In this document: positions 1 through 12,665 of the stretch, piece after piece | Numbering within the stretch: the first letter of the stretch is position 1 | Layout: every line of letters begins with the position of its first letter | Assembly (NCBI GenBank): GCA_963662155.1 | Contig: OY759273.1 | Location: 33,027,536 to 33,091,535, forward strand | DNA from: Lamellibrachia columna | Taxonomy: Eukaryota; Annelida; Polychaeta; Sabellida; Siboglinidae | DNA length: 64,000 nt | Direction: 5' to 3' | The notes under the pieces: generated by a model | The model's database searches: none | Seen by the model: only the letters and a program-made list of their open reading frames with translations | What the model was told of the DNA's origin: nothing | Made by a program: the position numbers and the translations under genes

Positions 1-107
1 CTTGTGGTGTCGAGGCGGAAGATTTAACTCAATCATTTGTTGGATCATTTCTTCCTCTTCTACTTTCTTTCTATCGTCCTCTGGAATGATGTCATCCCAG
101 TCTTTCC

Positions 108-345
108 CTGGTGACAGATTGTGTCAGTAAGATCAGTCTTTCCCTGGTGACAGATTGTGTCAGTAAGATCACTCTTTCCCTGGTGACAGATTGAGTCAGT
201 AAGATCAGTCTTTCCCTGGTGACAGATTGTGTCAGTAAGATCAGTCTTTCCCTGGTGACAGATTGTGTCAGTAAGATCAGTCTTTCCCTGGTGACAGATT
301 GTGTCAATAAGATCAGTCTTTCCGTGGTGACAGATTGTGTCAGTA
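108..345. repeat. 36-bp tandem array on a splice acceptor
   Basis: About six and a half copies of a 36-bp unit. Read on the minus strand each unit carries the pre-acceptor sequence, the CACCAG acceptor and the first GGAAAGACTG bases of the adjoining CHD1-like exon. The copy nearest position 107 is the one joined to coding sequence. The 12-residue periodic reading frame here is an artefact of 36 being a multiple of three. Confidence 0.9.
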
Positions 346-896
346 AGATCATTCAGTGCATAACAAGATAATGTACAACTTCAGGATTTCACTTTTAACC
401 ACAACTTTATGGCTATTGTTGTCAATACTTCATTTGATAATTTAAGAGTCAGACAAATCTTCTACTTCAGATATACCACGTGAATAAATGACCTTCCTTA
501 TCAAAGTAGGGACAACAATTACATAATCTTCCTGACACAGTGAAATATTTTATTTTTACAAAACTACTGGAAGCATAATGTGTAACAGTAAAACAAAACA
601 ATGTATTGTCTAAGAAAGGATACACATCTCACTTACGAAAATTAAATTATATGTGTGCATGTTGTGACAATATTTAATAAACATCACACATGTGCATGTA
701 TATATATACATACTTTGAAATAATTGTCAAAGCTGACGACCTGCAATTAAAACAAAACACAGGAGGTAAATCTTCAGATACCTCCAAACACACTCAAGTT
801 AGGCAACAAGAAAACACCATTCACACCAGGATTTCCTGCCAGGAACCATAAATCAGATGTACCCATAGGAGAATGAAGAACCATAGAGAAGTCTAC
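346..896. other. Intronic sequence of the CHD1-like copy
   Basis: AT-rich. I see no exon, RNA gene or mobile element here. Confidence 0.5.
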
Positions 897-1826
897 CTGG
901 AGGTGCCGAGACCACTGTGACTGAGGACTGTCCGGCCAGTACTGTCCATCCTCTGTATGACCAGGTGGTCAAGCCCCATCTTCTTCTTGACCCTTTCTAT
1001 GATGTCCTCCTCCTCGCTGTCTTTTGTCACCAGGCGATACACACTTACCTGTCACAACAGCAAGAGACACTTCCAATGACCACATTTGTAAAAGTCTGCC
1101 TTTAGAGATCGGCTGCCTCAAACCACTATGTGGCTAGGCAGGCTTAGAAAGCAAGAATTTTTCTGCTCTAATTTTTTTTTCGGGACTGAGACAGGTCAAA
1201 AGATGCCCTCAAACCATTTTAATTTTGAATCTCCTCACCTTACTCTGAACTTGAGAATAAAGTATGCAACTATGGATTTAGATGTCATGAGATGCTTGGG
1301 CACACTTGAATGGCTCATAGAGCACACCCTTGTGTCACAAACACACACATCTATAAACAGTGGGGTAACTGCATACCATATATGTCCCTTTCACCCTCTC
1401 AACATAACCAACCAAGCAGACGTCATCAACATGTACCCCATCGCTTGTAATTAACAACACTTCCCATGGACACAGTTCACTTATTAAAAAAGGCCATTTT
1501 CAGGATGTGGAGTCTTCTAATTTAGGAATCTGTCCCATTAAACGCCTCTACCAAGCAGTACGTGTTTTTCTGTCCAATGCCATTAGCCCGAGTCTGCAGG
1601 TCATTCTGTGGGTTCCACTGGTGAGTTTTACACCAAGACCCCCGGCCCACATAGACAGCAAAAATCCTGCCAACATGCGATGCCAAGGGGCCGTTATACT
1701 GAGTGGCATCCACCCTAGACACTATACAAGTCAAGGTTCAAAACTTATGCTTAGTACAGTTTAAATATTTTTGGCTCGGCATTGCTACAGACGCAATGAT
1801 GAAATGGCATCAAGGACCACCCTGTG

Positions 1827-2380
1827 GCAGCCAGCACATGGAAGAACAAGTCAGACAGACCTGCCTTTACATCTATCAACTGTCTAAGGGAAGATGTGAG
1901 ACTGGAGCCAGGAGAGCTGTATACAGCAATGAGGGACAGAGGTGTCTGGGGACAGACGGTTGGAGTCAACACATGGAAGAACAAGTCAGACAGACCTGCC
2001 TTTACATCTATCAACTGTCTAAGGGAAGATGTGAGACTGTAGCCAGGAGAGCTGTACACAGCAATGAGGGACAGAGGTGTCTGGGGACAGACGGTTGGAG
2101 TCAACACATGGAAGAACAAGTCAGACAGACCTGTCTTTACATCTATCAACTGTCTAAGGGAAGATGTGAGACTGTAGCCAGGAGAGCTGTACACAGCAAT
2201 GAGGGACAGAGGTGTCTGGGGACAGACGGTTGGAGTCAACACATGGAAGAACAAGTCAGACAGACCTGTCTTTACATCTATCAACTGTCTAAGGGAAGAT
2301 GTGAGACTGTAGCCGGGAGAGCTGCACACAACAATGAGGGACAGAGGTGTCTGGAGACAGATGGTTGGAGTCAGCAGAGT
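1827..2380. repeat. 135-bp minisatellite, four copies
   Basis: Four head-to-tail copies of a 135-bp unit, differing at only a few bases, in the intron between the 3672-3533 and 1666-1561 exons of the CHD1-like copy. 135 is divisible by three, so both strands stay open across it; there is no other sign of coding. The missing LDGSIKG-LDHFN exon would be expected in this interval. Confidence 0.92.
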
Positions 2381-3532
2381 TTGACCCTGGTGACTGACAT
2401 GAAGAATATTTTATTTTCAAGTAACTTGTCCAGCAGAACTGATCATTTAATTTCACTTACTGATCATTTCGTGTATTTCTGCAGATTTGTTTTTATAGTT
2501 ACAACACAAATTGTAGTTGTGTTACTTTGGTAGAAAACATCACAATGGATATTTGTAGACAACATAAACTTGTGATCACTTATCCTGGTAGAAATGTTTG
2601 TCTGCTGAAGTTACATTATACATTATTGGTCAACTTGTCACATGTTGAAAGTTTCTGTTACTATCAAACAGTGTAATTATTCTAAATTTAGGTGTTCTGA
2701 AAAAATACTTTCAGCCTACCTAGTCAAGTTCATCAAAATGACACCAGTACAGCACAGACCTGTGTATTAAATCAATGTGGACAACAGGGAACTGTGTTCT
2801 TTGTGACGGCTGATGTTTAGTTACACAGACTAGTCTGTGTCTTGAGAACATAACATTGGTCAGCTAACTGGCAAAATGTGTTATTGGATCTACAGTTGTG
2901 ATGTTCCACTTGGCCTCAGGTGATACACCACAGGGAGACGACCTACACGATGATACACACGATACATTTGGCCTCAGGCCATGATGTAATACACTACAAG
3001 GAGATGACCTACACCATGATACACATGTTACACGGGCCTTGTATGTGTAGCTAACAAACTCTGATAGGAAACAAATAATCTACACTGGAGATAGTCTCAA
3101 CAACAAAATATGTATACAATATTTTATATTATATTCTACAGCAATAAAATACAAAACTGAAGTATAACAATGTTAATTTAGATGTACTTTTGAGATCAAA
3201 ACATTCAGAGAATTGGGTCATTTTAATCAGATGAAACAAACCCAACTCGCTTAGCTGTGCATCAGTAAACCAATGAAAATCGTACATTCCTTTTAGCGTA
3301 TAATGCAATATTCCTTCTATGATCATGTTTCACATAACATCGTATACCTGAGATCCTTCAGCACTGAATTGTTCCATCCAATTGAAAAAAGCTCAACTTA
3401 TATTCCACCACCGTTTAGAACCAAGGTCAACAAACTTGAACACTTTGACACACTTAATGCAAAACAATTTCCAAAACAACTTCTTGAACGCCAGAAAAAA
3501 ACGTATTAATAATAATACCCAGAATGCCTCAC
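2381..3532. other. Intronic sequence, no gene seen
   Basis: AT-rich. Two imperfect copies of a segment of about 80 bp containing TTGGCCTCAGG and GATACACA lie at about 2910-3035. No exon recognised. Confidence 0.4.
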
Positions 3533-4782
3533 CTGGAAGGGGAAGTGGCGGTATTGCAGGTACTCAGCATGCACACCATCTGGGAGGAGATGAGTGCGTG
3601 GTGTCCAGCCTCCTTCAAGCTCATTAGCAGCTTGTCCAACAGGATCAGCTTGCCACTAGCTTTGACCAGCGCCTATGGGGGGAGGGTGGAGCGGAATAGT
3701 CACATGATTAATTGAAACTTCAACAGGGTTCCTACCCTTCCATTATACCATAACTCCAGGACTTGAAGAATTAACTCATTTTGTAGTGAAAACTTTAATA
3801 ATGTGCAATAACAACGGCCAAACATATTATGCCATAAACATAAATAAATTGATATAATCATCAACCTCCAGTTGTTCATTTTTGTACAGTGGTCACAGCG
3901 ATACAATGATATTAGACATTTCCTGCCTTCGAAATCTGGTAGTAACACAAATCAAGGACTTTAACAAGACATACATAAAAAGTGCCCTTTTTCCAGGTGT
4001 TTGAAGTAAAAACTGAGAAATCCAGTACTTTTCCAGTTTCCAGGATGAGTAGGAACCCTGCTTCAAATACCCCACCGGACCACATAATATCAGAGTAAAT
4101 GAATAACACAGGGCATAACTGATCTCCTTGTTATAAAGAATTCCATCATAATTGAGAGTTATAATTTCATTTATACTATACATTTCTTGGCATTATAAAG
4201 TGGTTTTGCTGCACAGGATACATTTTTATTGATATGTTTTGCTCAAATTCACATTTAGAAATTTTTATATATTATTTGGTAAACATTTAATATGCTTTGT
4301 TCACAAATATCGGCCTGTGGCCAACAGACTTCACATAAACATGTCTCCAGTTTCTCACAGGCTTTGTGCACTATCATCAGCATGGCTTGTGAAATTCAAA
4401 ACATGTAACTTATAATTATTGAATTGTTTAATCATGTTAGACAATTATCATATTAACTACACACATTTTCCATTTTTCTACAGCCATACACAAATATACA
4501 AAAACAAAACGTGAACGCCGCTGATACAAGCATCACATCACAACAAAACTGCACTAAGACAACACTGAATTGTGGGAGATGTCGCAGGCTGTGGACCCAC
4601 CTCAAAGGGTCCTTGTGGTCATCAGCAGCATCTGGCGGTCGCACTAGGAAGGCTGTGGGGTCCTCCATGATAATGTTCATGAAGTCACCCATGTTGCCTT
4701 TCAAACCTTTACTTAGGGCCTTGTAGTTCTTTGTAAGGATCCACCTGCCGAACACATCGACACAATCCAGTCTCACGATAAA

Positions 4783-5057
4783 CCTGGGTCAGCTCCACCC
4801 GTCGCCGACACTTTCAGAGGTTATGCACACACACACACATCATGAATGGTGCACAAGGTCCACACCTACATGCTTGGTTATTACAGCAACAATAAACCTG
4901 GGTCAGCTCCACCCGTCGCCGACACTTTCAGAGGTTATGCACACACACACATCATGAATGGCGCACAAGGTCCACACCTACATGCTTGGTTATTACAGCA
5001 ACAATAAACATGAGTCAGCTCCACCCGTCACTAACACTTTCAGAGGTTATGCACACA

Positions 5058-5094
<37 letters not shown>

Positions 5095-5725
5095 ACACAC
5101 ACATCATGAATGGAGCATAAGGTCCACACCTACATGCTTGGTTATTACAGCAACAATAAACATGAGTCAGCTCCACCCGTCACTGACACTTTCAGAGGTT
5201 ATGTACACACACACATCATGAATGGAGCACAAGGTCCACACCTACATGCTTGGTTATTACAGCAACAATAAACATGAGTCAGCTCCACCCGTCACCGACA
5301 CTTTCAGAGGTTATGCACACACACACACACACATCATGAATGGTGCACAAGGTCCACACCTACATGCTTGGTTATTACAACAACAATAAACATGAGTCAG
5401 CTCCACCCGTCACTGACAGTTTCAGAGGTTATGTACACACACACATCATGAATGGAGCACAAGGTCCACACCTACATGCTTGGTTATTACAGCAACAATA
5501 AACATGGGTCAGCTCCACCCGTCACTGACACTTTCAGAGGTTATGCACACACACACATCATGAATGGCGCACAAGGTCCACACCTACATGCTTGGTTATT
5601 ACAACAACAATAAACATGAGTCAGCTCCACCCGTCACCGACACTTTCAGAGGTTATGCACACGCACACATCATGAATGGCGCACAAGTTCCACACCTACA
5701 TGCTTGGTTATTACAACAACAATAA
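4783..5725. repeat. Minisatellite of about 110 bp, eight to nine copies, each with an embedded (AC)n
   Basis: Units run from GTCAGCTCCACCCG to GGTTATTACA and contain an (AC)n tract of different length in each copy. In the copy at about 5050-5105 the tract has become (ACGC)n. It abuts the upstream end of the RWILTKNYKALSKG exon of the CHD1-like copy, and may have replaced that exon's start. Confidence 0.92.
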
Positions 5726-6945
5726 ATGCTACAGCAAATATTACAGCACTGTTTCTTCACAATGTGGGTATTTTCCAACAAGCCACTTTTGTATACTTAT
5801 TGCCTTTTTTCCTAATATTAATGTCAAATGTGTTCAAATGCCCCCAACTGACTTCCCTCCAAAATACTGACTGACAGAACAAAATGAGACTAAAATTACC
5901 ATACCCAATGAAAAACTAATTAAAAAAGGAAATCACAATAATTTAATCCCAAAGACAACTGTTCTCATATCTCATAATCACTGTCAGCGGACCCCTTCCG
6001 TGACTTCACTGATTCGGCGTTAAGGAACGAGAAACAATTTTGAAGGGAAACGAATTAATAAAAAAACAGAAATCACCAACACCTAAAGCAAACAAGAAAC
6101 AGAAAAACTAAAATTTCCTCTACTGAGACGAAACAGAAACAAGTGAATATTGAGACTGAACGGATGAGAAAGCCGAGTCAGATCCATTGGGTGTTCCTCT
6201 CATAGCATGTTTGTAATCATCGAACAGTTGCCAATGAAAAAACATTTAAACATACAATATGAAAACTTCTATCGTACTAAATTCCTTGCAAACCCCAGCT
6301 CAAAGGTGTATAAAAACTGAGCTGTCTTAAAATGTTGTAAAAGGGTAAGTTTACTACAGCACAGTATCCAGTACAAAGGACCGCACAAAGCGCTTTACAC
6401 TTCACCCACCCTGGTGGAGAGGAGAGAAACAAAGCAAGCGAAACGACTGGGTCGGGTCTGTCAGAGTTCCTCATTTCATATTTCTAATCATCGAACAGTC
6501 ACTTGTCAGCAGCATACACTCAGTAGTTCTATGTCAATCGACCAGGCAGACATATTTGTCATTTCTATCTGCAGGATTTGTTCAACCTTCCAAACACAAA
6601 ACCATTGTCAGTATCAATCCACATGCACAGTTAGACGTTTGGACAACCTGACTACCTGCAAACAACGGAACCATTCACAATTTAACACTCCCGCATCAAT
6701 TCATTTAGTTCAAATCTGCAGTCTTCGCTGTGAATTAAATTAATATTTTCTATACAATCAAATCTGTCAAAAACTATCAGTGTCATGTGCAAATTGTCAG
6801 GTTCTTTTGACTTTTGCCATTTTATTTTGCCATTTTTTTTGTGGGTCTCATTTGATTTCACCACCATTCCAAATCCTGGTGAAAATTTTCTTTTAAAGGT
6901 AGCCATGCTTAGCATCAATTCTAATTTAATTGCCACGGGACAAAC
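5726..6945. other. Intronic, with dispersed-repeat fragments
   Basis: A short motif AAAGCGCTTTACACTTCACCC near 6388 recurs, slightly altered, near 46205, so it belongs to a dispersed repeat. A second short segment (AATCATCGAACAGT) occurs twice, near 6216 and 6485. No coding exon seen. Confidence 0.45.
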
Positions 6946-7681
6946 CTTGGCTGGAAGTGACTGCTCGACATCTTTCTTCACTTGTCTCAGCAGGAACGGC
7001 TCAATTTCTTTGTGCAACTGTCGGAAGCCAGTGTTGTCTTTGGTTGAGTGTCATTCTTCAAAGTCCTCCCATCAATCGAATCTGCCGTGGATGTAGCAAG
7101 GGAAAAGTTACACTGCGTTCTCACACAGCGCTGCATATAATCCTTAGAACTGCTCAGAGAATACACTTCTACTCCTGGCCGATATGTTCATTACAAAGTG
7201 ACATCTCTGGGAAGCATTCAACCAAATATAACCAACAAGATATATCACACAAAAAGCTATCCATCCACCTAACTTCATCACCTGCTCAACTTTCAAGTTC
7301 TAATCTGGAGTGCAAAATACCAGACAGGCATTAGCCCCTGATTTGATGGTGTTTAAATAAAGTTATTATTATTATGAACTGAGGCAATGTGGCATGAACA
7401 AAACTGAAGTTTCAAAACAACAGCAGGTAGACTTGAACCCTCGATTGACATGAAGACTGAAGACAACATTGGCACTGTCGTCACTCGCTTGCCTGGCATG
7501 ATGAAGTGAAGCAAGGACCAGGGTTCCTCAAGAGGGTTCTGTAGCAGGGTTCCAGTGATGAGCCGACAGTTCGTACTGAAGGCAGTCAGACACTTGTAGA
7601 GCAGCGAGTCATTGTTCTTCAGGCGGTGAGCCTCGTCCACACCAAGCACCATCCAGTCAACACTGCTGAGAAACGACTGTA

Positions 7682-8289
7682 GGGGGCAGCAGAGTCAGCC
7701 ATATACTAACTTTTAAAAAAGTAAACTACAAAAATAATTTTTTTTCTAAAAAATATTATCATTTGTTCTGTCAAACTGACACACCACACAATTGAATATA
7801 TCATTTGTTAGGATAAATCAATGAAAAAGACATATATGAATTCAGTTTCCCACAAAACCATCCCTAAAAACGCCTACAGGAAGTACCGCTAAAAATAAAC
7901 TTATGAAAAGCGAGTCAACAAGAAAACACTGCAAACAATAAAACTGGTGAAAAGATAACCAGAAACGACACTGAAATTCAACAATGAATGAAAAATCAGA
8001 ACGCCCAAACATGGCAGTTTTCAGGGAAATCACAGGAATATGAAGACTATATCTATTGGCATATCTAGTGGCTGAGAAAAGAAGCTGAGGCATGCCTCAA
8101 CAAAGATGGGAGAATGGAACGGTGACAGAGGCTGGTAGAATAGTTGGAGAAAGACATCGGTTTGCCAAAACATTTGGGCAATGACGTCCTGAACAAAATG
8201 TGCAAATCAGAGAGAGCGATCTAGTAACTCACGAATAAATGACTAAAGACACTAAAATTAGCTGTCTGTATAAAGCATTCAAGACTTAC
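7682..8289. other. Intron of the CHD1-like copy
   Basis: Lies between the DEAH exon and the IQEYEWCHP exon. The donor of the upstream exon is a clean GTAAGT at 8289. Nothing else recognised. Confidence 0.45.
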
Positions 8290-8377
8290 CTTGTCCTTTA
8301 GCATAATTTTGTAGGTTGTTGAGTACATTGAACTTCGACCTCTTGTTACTTGGGTGACACCATTCGTACTCTTGAAT

Positions 8378-9158
8378 CTGTGACAATAAAATCGCAATTT
8401 TTTATTAGAACATATCTCAACAGCAGTTGTATTGAAATAATTGACTAGTCGAATCTGCATTAGACGACTTTTTGTTTGGCCAGTTGCCGGACAGCCACCC
8501 ACACTGTACACATTTAATTAAATGGGTTTGTTTTCAGGGAGGCTGTGTGGCGTTGGCCTGTTCATGGATGCATAAGATGATTTTGGATAATTTAGGTAGA
8601 ATCAGATGTTCACATATGCGTACGTTGGGATTTGAAACTTCTGGGAAAGTGATTGACTTGCTTTAAAAGGTTACAGATTTACGCACTTAGGGAGCACGGG
8701 AGATAATTTCACCAAAACACAATGTCTATGCTCCACAAGGGAAGCTACGGAAATGTTCCCAGTCCCAACATTCAATCTCAAAATTTCCGCATAGACAAGC
8801 CAAGCCAGTTTGCATTAGCATTATGTTTGGTTTCTAGATTATGAATTCTTTTTAATTTCAACGAAAGGTATTACCGATGGAATGGTGCACTGATGTGCCA
8901 GGATGGTGATTTTATGTGACTGTGAAATGTACATGAAGTGACTTGCTGTCGAATAAACCTCTAATCGAGACGATACCTGGACAACTGGTGTTATAACTGA
9001 TTTCATTCTAGACGTGAATGGATCTGGTGAGCTAATTTTGAACTTTGCGGGAATCGACTCTCGCGCACGCAACCAACAACGACTAGACAGGGGTCGATCC
9101 TTACAAGTGGATTAATGAAATACAGAAATACATGAAATAAAACCAACAAATGTGTCAC
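8378..9158. other. Intron of the CHD1-like copy
   Basis: Bounded by the GTGACA donor at 9158 and the CACAG acceptor at about 8378. No further exon or repeat recognised. Confidence 0.45.
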
Positions 9159-9534
9159 CTTATTGCGACTACTGATGTCACCAAGGTATATGACACAGTT
9201 GAGACTCTGTGACCACAGTTTGAACTCGTGCTGCCAGGTGGCGATAGTGGACAGCGGCATGTCGGGCATGACAAGGAGAAACGGTCCAGTCATAGAGCTG
9301 ATGCCGACTCGCGAGAACAGAGTGAGTCAGAGTGACATACAATCGTCCGTATTGTCTTCCTGAGCCCCAACTCGTCTGCCAGTATAACACTCTCCTGTCT
9401 GCAACAACCAGAGACTTGGTGACCAGGGACTCACTATGTCTATGGCAACCAATGCCATGGCCTGGGCATGGCTCACAGTGAGAACCAGGTAGTGGCTTAC
9501 AGACACAGTGTCAGTGAGTGTCGCTGCTGTTGCT

Positions 9535-9790
9535 TGTAGATATCACTCAAACGGCACATTTTGTCTCGGTCCGCAGTACGCTTCAAACTTCGCTAGCACC
9601 GGCTTTATCTTCTCTGCTTCTGTGGGTGGCTCCCGCTGGAACGTCGAGAAAACACGCCTGTCTTGCGCAATGTCGAGACTTGCACCGGCTCCTCTTTATC
9701 GCTCAAGCCAGTCGCACGTGCATAGACCGCTGCCGCATTATGAATGTCCAGTGCCTCTGGTGCCTGTAGCAGAGAAGTGTGCGCCATTCT
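9535..9790 (-). mobile_element. Gag-like fragment of an LTR (Gypsy-type) retroelement
   Basis: On the minus strand this reads PPTEAEKIKPVLAKFEAYC, then GPRQNVPFE and a stop. It resembles the 'KFEEYCxPRKNVxYERY' stretch of the Gag-like polyprotein of Gypsy-type retroelements. It is truncated on both sides and has no LTRs. It sits directly upstream of the most N-terminal helicase exon of the CHD1-like copy, so it may mark the 5' breakpoint of that duplicate. Moderate confidence, because the match is short. Confidence 0.5.
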
Positions 9791-9799
9791 CGTTATTTA

Positions 9800-10138
9800 C
9801 ACCACGAAAAGCCACCATGAAATGATATACACAAGTCGTATATGTAAGCAAAAATTTAATCGTCAAAAGTCATAACAACCAACATACAATTACAGCCGGG
9901 AGCATACCTCATTTTTTATAGCCAGGAGTAGGCATTATTTCGTTTCATCATACTGGCCGAGATCCACATCAAGTGTGTTTCTCAGTCACCTGATCCTGGC
10001 TTATAATTGCAGAGACAGTTACTTAATACCTATATACATGCACAATGTATCCATGCACCTTGTATATCAAATATTATTTCATATTAACTATAGCAGTAGC
10101 ACCACTAAACATGCTCAAAACTTAACTTTTTAAATATA
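9800..10138. other. No feature seen
   Basis: AT-rich spacer, without exons or clear repeats. Confidence 0.4.
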
Positions 10139-11032
10139 GAGGAGACCGGGGCTAGTTGTTACAATTTTCAATTAAAGTCACTTTCTTTTTTGTAGAAAAA
10201 TATATTATGTGCATTATTTCTGTCAACGTGCACATTAAATTCATTATAAATGTTCGGTTGTCTCTCGTTCTGATAATGACTTTTGCGCGTTCCTGTTCAC
10301 GACTATATGCTTAATGATTCTGTTTTGTTGCGCCTCTGAGCTCAGGTTCCTGAAGATATAGGCGCCATAGAAGTTAATTATTATCATACAAAGTGTGCAC
10401 AACAATGTAGGTATTCACAGTTTCATATATTCAGCTTTTCATTTGTAGTTACCAAAGGGACACATTCCCTTAATTCTTATACATAACAAATAATTGTGAA
10501 TTGAATATAAAATTATTGAATGGACCATGACATATAGTGAATAGAAATATATCAGTAATCCTACTTGATTGAATGATATACACATATACGCATTCACACG
10601 AATGAACATCCACATTTTAAAATGAATCGTGCAATATTTACTAATTGTTGAAATAGCTATATATGGCTGGGTCATAAAGATTTAACAAGATTGCCATCCA
10701 AGGCAAAACACCCAGATGGCAAGTGGACAAGCCAAGGAAGTCATTGGCTTATCGAGAGTCCAACATTTTAAATGTATGTGTAAACCGTCCTTCTGATAAT
10801 TTTTTTTATTTTGCTTTTAAACATATCCACATACGCTGCTAGCATTTACAGTGCGTACTGGTTATAAACCAGTTCGCTGGGCTTCAGATGTGAAACAAAG
10901 CGTTTACTTCTTTCAATCATTGTCAATACACAACTCGCTGGCTGAGACATTGGTGTGAGCCGCCCGAGCGTTGTAACAGTTGTTACAGTTGTAACAACAT
11001 GCCCCTGTATGCAACTAGCCCCGGTTTCCCTG
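10139..11032. mobile_element. Candidate DNA transposon or MITE with terminal inverted repeats
   Basis: The left end at 10139-10158 contains GAGACCGGGGCTAGTTG. The right end at 11012-11032 carries its reverse complement, CAACTAGCCCCGGTTTCCC. Nearby TTACAA motifs also face each other. The interior shows no transposase reading frame and contains a LINE 3' fragment at about 10678-10870. I found no clear target-site duplication. Confidence 0.45.
10678..10870 (-). mobile_element. CR1/L2-like LINE 3' fragment
   Basis: Shares with the larger copy at 11370-12665 the blocks GATTTAACAAGATTGCCATCC, CAGATGGCAAG, GTCATTGGCTTATCGAGAG and the GCTGCTAGCATTTACA stretch, in the same orientation. Only the far 3' part is present. 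Confidence 0.7.
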
Positions 11033-11369
11033 TCGGCTAATGGCTGCGATTAAGTTGTCAAAATCTCATTAAGCCGTGTAGGACATTCTTCTCTAAAGTC
11101 CAAAGACCACTTATTTCCCATCTTCCAACACATTAGTAATCAAAGTCACTATTAAGTAATCATAACTGATAAAGTAAATACATTGACATAAACAGATGGA
11201 CAGTTCTCTGTGACCCCACGTGACCCCTGTCTCTAGGGCAACATTTATATTTAAGCAACTGAATTATTAGTAATGAGACCAACTACCCGCACAGTAAATA
11301 CAACTGACGACTGGAGAAATAGTCACAACGACAATAGTTCATTAACTACGTTCTCTAAATTACATTACA

Positions 11370-12665
11370 TTACCATTTAACAAGATTTAACAAGATTGCC
11401 ATCCCAAACAACAAGTTTCAGATGGCAAAGTGGACAAGGAAGCCATTGGCTTATCGAGAGTCCAACAATTTTCTCATCTATGTGTAGCCCACGTACCCTT
11501 ATCAAATATCTATCAATTCTATTTTTAAACATATTCACACTACTAGCATTAACACAATCATTTGGCAGTTTGTTCCATTCATTTATCACCCTCTGTGAGA
11601 AAGAGTACTTTCTCATGTCCAACTGACACTGCTCCTTAACTAATGCTGCTTTGTGTCCTCTGGTTCTACTGCCTTCTTTAAGTTTGAAGAATATATTCCT
11701 ATCAACATCCTCATAACCGTTCACTATTTTAAATACTTCTATTTGGTCTCCTCTTAGTCTCCTGGTCTCTAGTTTTGTAAAACCACATTGTAATAAGCGA
11801 CTTTCATAACTAAGGTCTCTCAATTCTGGAATCATTTTGGTTGCTCTTCGTTGTATTCTTTCTTGCTTGTCTATGTCCTTTTTACAATACGGCCTCCATG
11901 CTTGAATACAATATTCCAAATGTGGTCTAACTATTGCTTTGTACAGGGGTACAATTAGCTGTTTCTCCTTATACATGATAGTTCTCCTAATTAGCCCTAG
12001 AATTTGATTTCCTTTTGAAGCAGCAATCCCACATTGCTCTGAAACTTTCATGTCAGCACTAAATGTTACTCCTAAGTCCTTTTCTTGTGTGGTTCTACCT
12101 AGTACAGCATCCCCCATTTTATATTCTTCGTCCATGTTTCCATGCCCTATGTGTATACATTTGCACTTCCCAAAATTGAATAACATTTGCCATTTTTCTG
12201 ACCATTTAACTAATTTATCTAGATCATCCTGTAAACTTTGTTTATCTGTATCATTTGTAACCTTTCTGAATACTTTTGTGTCATCTGCAAATTTGAGTAC
12301 TTTGCTAGATATATCATCTTCTAGATCATTTATATATATTAAAAACAGTATAGGGCCTAATACTGATCCCTGTGGTACCCCACTCAAAACCGATTTCCAG
12401 TTTTAAATCTCACCGTCTACTATTACTCTCTGTATTCTGTGTGTAAGCCACTTTTCTATCCAGTTGATTACATCATTACCTATACCATGTGCTTTTAGTT
12501 TAAGTATCAATCTTTGGTGTGGCACTTTATCGAAAGCTTTCTGAAAATCTAAGTAGACAACATCCACTGGTGACCCGTCATCTACCCACTTTGTAATTTC
12601 GTCAAAAAAACACAAGAGATTGGTTAGACATGACCTTGCCATGACCATGGGTGCTGCCATCATGC
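11370..12665 (-). mobile_element. 5'-truncated non-LTR retrotransposon (CR1/L2/jockey group), reverse transcriptase C-terminal half
   Basis: Minus-strand translation gives the RT core: VDVVYLDFQKAFDKVPHQRL (about 12550), SGVPQGSVLGPILFLIYIND (about 12385), FADDTKVF (the catalytic xADD motif), then the conserved thumb and C-terminal region of about 270 residues. One TAA stop separates the upstream part (GEI) from NWKSVLSGVPQG at about 12406; otherwise the 3' part is open to the stop at 11377. The endonuclease domain is missing, as in typical 5'-truncated LINE insertions. The 3' end carries short TTAAATCTTG-like repeats instead of poly(A), as in CR1/L2 elements. Six smaller copies of this family lie elsewhere in the window, all in the same orientation. 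Confidence 0.9.

Larger units (their letters stand above)
1..9398 (-). pseudogene. CHD1: CHD1-like chromodomain-helicase copy, unprocessed pseudogene (helicase part only; runs off left edge)
   Basis: CHD1 proteins are SNF2-type nucleosome remodellers. Minus-strand exons appear in the family's order: 9398-9159 (ILADELGLRKT, then GPFLLV and a PLSTIATWQ segment), 8377-8290 (IQEYEWCHP), 7676-7488 ([17 protein letters not shown]), 7081-6946 ([19 protein letters not shown]), about 4770-4601 (RWILTKNYKALSKG), 3672-3533 (ASGKLILLDKLLMSLKEAG), about 1666-1561 (AGGLGV, WNPQNDLQ, GIGQK), 1048-897 ([24 protein letters not shown]) and 107-1 (KDWDDIIPEDDRKKVEEEE). Most exons keep AG acceptors and GT donors, so this is a genomic duplicate, not a retrocopy. 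Lesions: Walker A GLGKT reads GLRKT; frameshifts at about 9310, 8325, 3570 and 1620; two in-frame TGA in 7081-6946; a short loss where LKKCCNH is expected near 4665. The chromodomains and the LDGSIKG-LDHFN exon were not found. The 1048-897 exon is open. Call is firm; a living full-length CHD1 elsewhere is presumed. Confidence 0.88.

Noticed and set aside
4783..5725. Coding capacity in the array of about 110 bp
   Set aside because: Frames are interrupted by variable (AC)n tracts and differ from copy to copy.
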